Assembly: GCA_036429605.1 (NCBI GenBank)
Contig: CM071590.1
Coordinates: 1,302,001 to 1,366,000, forward strand
Source of the DNA: Cladobotryum mycophilum
Lineage: Eukaryota; Ascomycota; Sordariomycetes; Hypocreales; Hypocreaceae
DNA length: 64,000 nt
Direction: 5' to 3'
In this document: positions 57,394-64,000 of the stretch, piece after piece
Numbering within the stretch: the first letter of the stretch is position 1
How the letters are laid out: every line of letters starts with the position of its first letter
Program-made: the position numbers and the translations under genes
Notes under the pieces: model-generated
The model's database searches: none
What the model saw: the letters and a program-made list of their open reading frames with translations, nothing else
What the model was told of the DNA's origin: nothing

Positions 57394-59949
57394 ATGACAC
57401 CCGGAAGCTCTCAATTCGATCTCTTTGAGCGACTCAACATTCAGGATTATGACCACGCATAGAATATTATAGAGCTTATGCTTCTGACGTCTCGGCCCAC
57501 ATCGAGCGCCGACGCAGAGCTTACCGTGCCTATCTTCTCCGGCCTTGAAGAGGTCCGCCGTGAAGCTGAGGAACTCTCAGAACTGGTCTTCGATGGCTAC
57601 TGACTGTTGAATGACATCCTTTGCCGTCACGAGGCAACCATTCAGAGTCGTTGGACGAAAAAGACGAAACGACAGAAATTACAGATCCTACTCAGTGTTT
57701 GGCCGGACATGACAGATATTCATCGGCCAGACTTTCGCGCGTTTCGCAGTATCATTGAGAAAAATAAAGGTTTCTTCGGCTATCGAGATTCCTGGATGTG
57801 GCCTTATTTCAACCAAGACGATCTCACGAACAACAACAAGGCCCTGGTTCTGATGCTCAATTCGAGGGGGCGGCATCCCGATTGCGAAGCAATGCACTTA
57901 GGAATGCTGGCAGGATCTCTCTCCATTGTTCTTCTACCAGAATACACAATGGTGCTAAACGGGGTGGATAATTCCAAGGACTATGGGAAATTGCTATATT
58001 GGAAAGATCATCCTTATGCCAAGAACTAGATGGTTTCCTGCAGGCAATTCAATCCAGCGAAGGGATTCTGGTTCTAGAAGCGCAAAACAGGGCCCTGCAA
58101 TTCCTCGTTAACTGCTGTTTGAAGATAATGCATGATTTCTCGCCAGAAGGATTGTTTCATGTCCCCATAAAGCCGGAGCCTCATCTGAAGACTCAGATCG
58201 AGACAAATGGGTTTGAATCGTTGGCGGTAATGGCATCAGAAGCCCCTTACAGACTTCCCGCCGAAATGGACCTTGCACGAATCGGATCCGTGCTTGGTGC
58301 TGGAGCAAGGGCTGCGGAAGACCATATATTGACTCTACGAGAAGATCCTGCAGACTTTGTCCACTACCTGCTATAGATGAAGGAACATCAACTGAATTCC
58401 TGGCATGGCTCTTTTCGTGAACATATTTCCTGGGCCAAGGTCATAGAGCATACTATACGGCAAGCTTACATCGACCTTGAAACCTTCAGCAAGTTTTTTC
58501 CAGCAAGCCCGGGGAGTGAGGCCGCTGCAAAGAGGTATGCGCCCATCATTTCTCCTTCTTGGGACCTTCCAAATGAGTTCTTAACGGCCATGCTCAAGTT
58601 TCAATACTTCCTTGTTCTGTCAGTCGGGGAGCGACAAAAAAAGAATCGAGCGCCTCATTTTTGGATGGCCACGATGGCGCAAGTTTATGGTCACCTTTCC
58701 GAAAGCGAATCCTGAAGAACCTCCATTCATGCTGAACACCCAAGGTCTGCCTATGAGCCACGTTCTCATGCGAGTGAGTGCACTCATACACCCACTGTGC
58801 ACAGCCCCCCAAGACATGATGACGATACTTTTTCCGTTAATCATAGACCAGGTAGAGAGGTTGCGAGATACCGATCCAGAAGCAAGGGAGCTGATCTCAT
58901 CTCTTGTGGGCGATGCTATCAATGACCCCTACATCATCAGCCAATTCTTGCAGCAGTTTGAACTGTACCAGCCATGGTCACGAAGCTTGAAGCACTGCAT
59001 GGAGGAGAGGCAAAATGTGATTGAGAAGAGCTGGGTCCGGGTGACGGAGCCATGGGACATGATGTTGTCTGTCAACGCGGAGAGCCATCACCCACTATCC
59101 AACCTGGGCAATCCTTCCAAGAAGCGGTTCTATTATCCATCCGACAAAATCCGCACAAGAGAGAATGTGGAAGCTTTGCAAGAGGCAGAACGGAATCTGG
59201 ACAACTTTTGAACAACCATCAATCAACTTATTCATAACGGCCTACAAGGAATGGCGGTGCGACGGCTGCTAGCATAACACCGCGTTCTACAGCGCACACC
59301 AAATTGGATTGAGGAGCCGGGGGTTATCTCCACAGAGCAACAAGAACGACATGAGGCTTTGCATCAACCGGTCGGTGATATCTACAAACCTCTATCTACG
59401 TTGTACTTTGGTCAGCCCTCACAAATGGAGCTGGCACGACGTCGGATCAGACCCCCTGGTGCGAGTGAAGAAGAAAACAAAGGGGCTTCTCAAGGGTCCA
59501 CCGACGGAGACCCCGCAATCGACGCCATCGTCGCAAAGTCTGCCCCTAAATATGACCCGCCACCGTCCATTTGCGTCGTCGATACACGGGCACTGAAGGT
59601 GTTCCGCACCCTCTTCTTCAACGCGGCGGTGACCTCCACCCCCGGCGAGATTTCGTGGAACGACTTCCTCCACGCCATGACATCTACCGGGTTTGCGGCG
59701 GAGAAGCGTTATGGGTCGGTCTGGCAGTTCCAGATGCTGGGCGAGGCGGGGCAGGTTCGTATCCAGTTCCACGAGCCTCATCCGATGGGAAAGATTCCAT
59801 TTTTCATGGCGAGGAGACATGGGAGACGACTGAACCGGGCGCTCAGATGGGCCGGTACGACTTTTGTGCTGAAGGAAAAGAGGGTATCTAGGGATGCGGA
59901 TGAGACTTGTTCACCTACTCATCTCGCACTTGGTTCGTTGATAATGTAA
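57394..59949 (+). pseudogene. Decayed copy of a large uncharacterised fungal gene
   Basis: A single coding trail of ~850 codons from MTPGSSQFDLFERL (57394) to a TAA at 59947-59949, broken by TAG 57460-57462, TGA 57601-57603, a frame slip near 58020, TAG 58374-58376, a second slip near 58700, TGA 59209-59211 and TAA 59275-59277. Pieces such as RPDFRAFRSIIEKNKGFFGY, EDHILTLREDPADFVHYLL, LPMSHVLMRVSALIHPL and the end QFHEPHPMGKIPFFMARRHG-RRLNRALRW match a widespread, intronless or intron-poor fungal protein family of unknown function. All five nonsense codons can arise by one C-to-T or G-to-A change (CAG, CGA, CAA or TGG). The last ~220 codons are undamaged, so decay appears recent. Confidence 0.85.
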
Positions 59950-60125
59950 CTTTATTACCTGAGATTATTTTATATCATTAGTAGTAGCTTATATATCATT
60001 CCCTGGTAAACATCATTCTTCAGTAAATAGAACAGGTGCATAGAGCTGTATCATTTCTTAAACCTAAACTCCGTCTAGAGCAATTGCCGGTAAAGCTATC
60101 TCTCCCTTCATTGTGGCGAACCAGA

Positions 60126-61316
60126 CTATCCCTTCTTTCCATGCAGTTTCTGCTTCAACTTCTGAATAGTTCGCATGCCCTTCTTCAGAATCAAAGTAGC
60201 ATAATCTTCATGACCCTCCAATTTCTCTGAAACTCGCTTGTGAATACTCATATACTCACTTCTGTCCTCCTCGCTTTCTCCTATCGAAATCAAAATTCCG
60301 GTGTAGCGGAAAACAATGGCATTAAGTATCATTCTGCACAGTCTGCCATTTCCATCCTGGAAGGGGTGAATCTGGATAATCTCCATCGAATACTTGGAAG
60401 CAATAAAAAAAGGATCAATGGCTCCTTTCTTCTCAGCTTCGTCGAGATCTCTATTCAGATTGTCGCATGCTTGTCGCATCTTTGAAGGCACATGTTTCGG
60501 TACCACGAACATCGTGTTTCCAGCCCCAACTAGGACATCTCGGTATCTCCCAGCGTATTGGTCGGAGAGGACTTCTTTCATATCATCTTGGATAATAGAT
60601 ACTCCTCGGCAGAGAATTCTGTGCGTCTCCTTAATCAAATCCTCCGTCATGTCCTCTTGCTGGATCACAAAGTGATGAAGCAGGTACTGAAAAGCTTTCA
60701 TATGTTGGACTACCTCACGACGGCTTCGTAAGGCACGTTGCACAGGCATACCCTTGAGGGAAGCGTCCAACTTCAAAAACTCCATGAGCTGGGACCTGTA
60801 TTCTGGTGATCGTTCCACTATATCAGGCAATGTCTCTCCATTTAGAACCTTTTTGCAGAGTTGTACTGTGGCATCCAGCCCAAGACCGGCTCTCTCAATG
60901 CAGTTGCTTCCAAATACTGCGTGAATCATCATGTCGTGGATTTGATTCTCCAAGAGCTCATTCTGATTTTGGGATCGAGACATCTCGCGTAGGGTATCAA
61001 GATATTGAGATGCCTTCTCAAACAGTTTCTTGGGGTCTTGCGTATTGGTAGAGTTTGTTTGGTAAACATCCTCAGCATGGAGAGCGAGGGAAAAGGTTTT
61101 TCTCTCAGACCCAGACAACGACGGCCACTTTGTTCGAATCGTGCTCTTTAAATCCGAACTCATCTTCTGCCTCTTGAGAGGACTTGGTGGCGCAGGGGCT
61201 TCTTCTGGTTGAGACATTTGAGGTACACCGGCCGAAATGTCGAAGATTTCATTGAGGGCCTTTCTCTTGTGTTTTTGGTTGCGTGATGCAACATTTTCAG
61301 GCCCCTGGGGATCCAT
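60126..61316 (-). CDS. Fic-domain protein (predicted protein AMPylase)
   Basis: 396 residues, no intron, ATG at 61316. The Fic core is at about residues 230-345 with active site IHPFQDGNGRLCR, a full match to HPFx(D/E)GNGR(x)xR including catalytic His and phosphate-binding Arg. An inhibitory-helix-like SNCIERAG occurs upstream at ~135-142: Ser and Glu of the (S/T)xxxE motif are present but the usual Gly/Asn after Glu is Arg. The N-terminus is basic (NQKHKRKAL; PLKRQKM) and could be nuclear. No membrane span. Fic enzymes transfer AMP to hydroxyl side chains; the fungal targets are not known. Confidence 0.92.
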   Translation of the reverse strand: MDPQGPENVASRNQKHKRKALNEIFDISAGVPQMSQPEEAPAPPSPLKRQKMSSDLKSTIRTKWPSLSGSERKTFSLALHAEDVYQTNSTNTQDPKKLFEKASQYLDTLREMSRSQNQNELLENQIHDMMIHAVFGSNCIERAGLGLDATVQLCKKVLNGETLPDIVERSPEYRSQLMEFLKLDASLKGMPVQRALRSRREVVQHMKAFQYLLHHFVIQQEDMTEDLIKETHRILCRGVSIIQDDMKEVLSDQYAGRYRDVLVGAGNTMFVVPKHVPSKMRQACDNLNRDLDEAEKKGAIDPFFIASKYSMEIIQIHPFQDGNGRLCRMILNAIVFRYTGILISIGESEEDRSEYMSIHKRVSEKLEGHEDYATLILKKGMRTIQKLKQKLHGKKG

Positions 61317-62123
61317 GATCTATATAGTAAATATTAGAGAGTCGTCGGATAATAAGGTTTATAACGAAATAAGGTATGACTTTTTACCTTGCCTTGGTTG
61401 ATGATGTTACTGCCAGGGTTTAAAGATGTGGGAGAAAATAAGAAGATGAATAAATTAAAATGCCTCGAGAAGTGAGTTTTAAAAAATTCAGCCAGAAAAC
61501 CCTAATGGCGAGACTGGATAAAAAGTGAAGTGAAAGTGAAGTTATTATAACTTTGCCATCCAGGAGTAGAATTCCGATGGCCTATATCCATGGTGAAATG
61601 GAGGAAGAAGAAAGAATGGGTAATCCAGACCCATAGTAATCAGTCATCAGAGAGAAGTCTAAATAGATAATCCTAAACTTTATATATGGATCATCCATCT
61701 TGATGAGAGTTGAAGCCATCATGGTTGAGATGAGGTGTGTTTATTCACGACTGGATGTGTATCAATAAACTCCCCGCCTAATCCTCTAGCTCAGGGGTCC
61801 CTCCTTTAGCGGCCAAGCTCCCTCAATACAGAGCACCGAAACCAACACCACCACCTCAATTCAATATCATCATCACAAGTCGCAACAATCCATCCTCATA
61901 CAAAATCCACTTGACCCCCATGGCAAACCCTCCAAACCCTCCCGCCTAATATTCGAAACCGTCAAAAGCATCGAGGCGCCGGAAAGACCTTTTTTCAGCC
62001 TTATCGATTGCTTGCAATCTCAACGCTCGCGTTTGCCCTTACCCAGCTGCTTTGGCGTGTTTTCCGACCTCCCCCGCCATTTTCGTCTTTTGCCCCTCCC
62101 CTCACCTCGCCGCTTCGTCTGTA
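61317..62123. promoter_or_regulatory. Divergent intergenic region (Fic / ketoreductase)
   Basis: 807 bp, AT-rich on the Fic side and C/T-rich towards the ketoreductase start. No gene recognised. Confidence 0.45.
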
Positions 62124-62272
62124 ATGTTTTTTGACAGCTTGCTGAGCAACGTGCTTTGGATACTACCTACCATTATATCACTCCTGCTGGGCGTAGCTTC
62201 GACAATGGGTCTGTTCAGCGGACAGAATAAGATGCCCGTCCAGGGCAAGGTCAGTTCAAATGCCATACCATA

Positions 62273-62309
<37 letters not shown>

Positions 62310-63271
62310 ATAGAGGAAATCATATAGACTGACGAAAAGTTACTCTTACTCAGACGGTCCTAATCACAGGCGCTTCCGAGGGAATGGGCCTCTCCGTCGC
62401 CAAAAAGCTTGCCGCAAAGGGCGCCAGCATCATCCTCGTCTCCCGCAGCGCCGCAAAGCTCGACGACGCCCTCAAGCTCGTCCAGGCCTCGGCCAAAAAC
62501 CCCGACGCCCAGCGCTTCACCTACTTCGCCGCCGACGTCTCCGCCCCGGACTACGCGGGCCCCCTCCTCGCCCAGGTCATACGGTGGAACAACGGCAAGG
62601 TCCCCGGCGTCGTCTGGTGCGTCGCGGGGGTGTCGGTCCCGGAGCTGTTCCTCGACATGGACATGGCCTCGCTGCGCCGCCAGATGGACGTCAACTTCTA
62701 CGGCACGGCGGAAATGTCCCACGCCATCATGAAGCACTGGCTCGCCGCCGACGCGCCCGTCGACAAGGAACCAAAACACCTCATCATGACGGCCAGCGTC
62801 GTCGCCCTCTACACCATCCCCGGGTACGCACCCTACGCCCCCTCCAAGTGGGCCATGCGCGGCCTGGCCGACACCCTCTCCCAGGAGGTCCTCATGTACC
62901 CCCAAAACGTCAAGGTCCACGTCGTCTACCCCGGCACCATCCTCTCCCCCGGCTTCGTCAACGAGACCCTCAGCAAGCCCGAGGTCACCAAAGTCCTCGA
63001 GTCCAGCGACCCTAAGCAGACCCCCGACGAAGTCGCCGAAGCCGCCATCCAGGGCCTGGAGCGCGGCGAGTACTTCGTCACAGTGGCCTGGCTCGGGACC
63101 CTCATGAAGTGGGGGATGCTGGGAGGTTCGTTCCGAAACAACTGGATCATCGACACCATAGGTGCATGGATCGTGTCCATCGTCTGGATCTTTGTCCAGC
63201 CTGACCTGCATGGCAAGATCAAGAAATACGGGAAAACACACGGCCACCCCAGCACGTATAAAAAGAATTGA
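62124..63271 (+). CDS. TSC10: 3-ketodihydrosphingosine reductase (Tsc10/Ksr1, SDR family)
   Basis: Exons 62124-62249 and 62354-63271 (intron 104 nt), 347 residues, start MFFDSLLSNVLWILPTIISL at 62124. The N-terminus is a membrane anchor. Then the Rossmann motif TGASEGMG for NADPH, NNGKVPGVVWCVAGVS (equivalent to NAG), catalytic Ser in MTASVVALYT and YAPSK (Tyr-xxx-Lys). A C-terminal hydrophobic hairpin (IIDTIGAWIVSIVWIFV) fits ER attachment. It performs the second step of sphingolipid synthesis, reducing 3-ketodihydrosphingosine. Exon 2 has extreme C-ending codon bias, which accounts for a long antisense open frame. Confidence 0.93.
62276..62307 (+). repeat. (TC)n microsatellite in the TSC10 intron
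   Basis: Sixteen consecutive TC units about 50 nt before the acceptor. Confidence 0.95.
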
Positions 63272-63396
63272 GTTTTTCATTCTTTTTTAACAGTTTGGTC
63301 ATTAATAGTTACAATGTTGGCCATCTTTATGAAGATATTTATATATATATACCCTAATAATAATTACTTCTATAACAAATCTCTCTTTTATTTTTT

Positions 63397-64000
63397 TTAA
63401 ACTCCGCTCCATTTACCAAACTTGACATATCTCTTAAACATTTCTCTCAAAATAGCCCTCCCGCTTCCGTCCATCGCATCGTTGAGAATCTTTCGTACCT
63501 CTGGCGGCGTAATGTCAAATATCGTATTCATCGCCGGCTCCAGGGCCTCCCTCACTTCCCTCGCCACGCTTGCTTCGAGCTGCAGCTTGACGTACTGCAT
63601 CAAGACGAGGTACATGTGTCGTCCGGCAGACCTCTTCGCCGCGTCCGTGGCGGAATCCAAGGCGCTCTGGTGCTGCGACCGGGAAACGGCTCCGGCGGAG
63701 GGTTCGCAAATGAGAGTGAGGAGACGGCCGTACAAATGTGCCATTGACTCTTGCGTCACGCCATCGGCCGCGGGATGGGGCGCTTGGTTGACGAGACTGC
63801 AAAGAAGGGCTTGCATGGTAGTCAGTAGGAGGTGATAATGGCCCTCCAATCGTAATCGGTGCTTCTTGATGATAGTTCCAGCCAGTTTGCACAACCAAGT
63901 AAAAGGCACCGTCGAGGCATCTCGTGCTTTAGACAACGCAAGATCAGAAATGGTGCTGAGAGTAATCTCAATGTTCCACTGGCTCATCGCCTGCGGCTTC
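63397..64000 (-). CDS. URB2: Urb2/Npa2-type nucleolar pre-ribosome factor, C-terminal part
   Basis: Only the last ~200 codons are inside the window; the gene continues beyond base 64000. The fragment reads MSQWNIEITLSTISDLALS, RLEGHYHLLLTTMQALLCSLV, ASVAREVREALEPAMNTIFDITPPEVRKILNDAMDGSGRAILREMFKRYVKFGKW, matching the conserved C-terminal Urb2 domain with its HYHLL block. Urb2 works in early 60S ribosome assembly (27S pre-rRNA processing). It is convergent with TSC10 (125 bp gap). Introns upstream cannot be judged. Confidence 0.85.
   Translation of the reverse strand, partial: KPQAMSQWNIEITLSTISDLALSKARDASTVPFTWLCKLAGTIIKKHRLRLEGHYHLLLTTMQALLCSLVNQAPHPAADGVTQESMAHLYGRLLTLICEPSAGAVSRSQHQSALDSATDAAKRSAGRHMYLVLMQYVKLQLEASVAREVREALEPAMNTIFDITPPEVRKILNDAMDGSGRAILREMFKRYVKFGKWSGV

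Noticed and set aside
62360..63280. 306-codon minus-strand open frame opposite TSC10
   Set aside because: Exactly spans exon 2 of TSC10 and reflects its codon bias; Asp/Gly/Val shadow.

Overview
The window is nuclear DNA of a filamentous ascomycete. Introns are short (about 50-100 nt) with CTAAC/CTGAC branch sites, genes are spaced like those of Sordariomycetes, and several products match that class closely (DGAT1, Pex8, NRDE2, TMEM170-type protein, Pfs2). A NACHT-WD40 NLR, a GH18 subgroup C-type chitinase with chitin-binding modules and a DUF7703-type 7TM protein point to Sordariomycetes, most likely Hypocreales. The species cannot be named from the sequence alone.

Layout. 0.2-18 kb is a conserved housekeeping block: a STE20/GCK kinase (-), NUC1 endonuclease (+), Pfs2 (-), an unrecognised protein (-), DGAT1 (+), Ste14 methyltransferase (-), a TMEM170-like membrane protein (-) diverging from PEX8 (+), and a secreted Cys-rich protein (+). 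19-25 kb is mostly gene-free and carries one DDR48-like repeat protein. 24-34 kb is an AT-richer accessory block: a large NACHT-WD40 NLR, a C2H2 zinc-finger protein, a DUF7703-type membrane protein and a probable solo LTR. It is bracketed by a diverged direct repeat whose two copies differ mainly by transitions. 34-48 kb returns to a mixed block: PI-specific phospholipase C (-), NRDE2 (-), a tRNA-Trp-like sequence (-), a GIY-YIG-like protein with an in-frame stop (-), an F-box-like protein (+) and a secreted/anchored protein (-). 49-64 kb holds a 12-exon GH18/CBM18 chitinase (+), an oxidosqualene cyclase (+), a decayed pseudogene (+), a Fic protein (-), 3-ketodihydrosphingosine reductase (+) and the 3' end of URB2 (-).

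The most consistent anomaly is a set of one-base frame breaks. Seven breaks in six otherwise intact genes (kinase, Pfs2 twice, NLR, PLC, chitinase, cyclase) are each repaired by one extra base in a run of exactly five C or G. Essential genes are among them, so systematic homopolymer undercalling in the assembly is the likeliest cause. The nonsense codons in the NLR leader, the GIY-YIG gene and the 57-60 kb pseudogene are a different class: all can be explained by C-to-T or G-to-A transitions, as expected from RIP or ordinary decay.

I found no clearly new multi-gene system. The best candidates for follow-up are the NLR block (NLR + zinc finger + 7TM, each with a short upstream ORF ending at or within a few bases of the main ATG) and the unusual chitinase.
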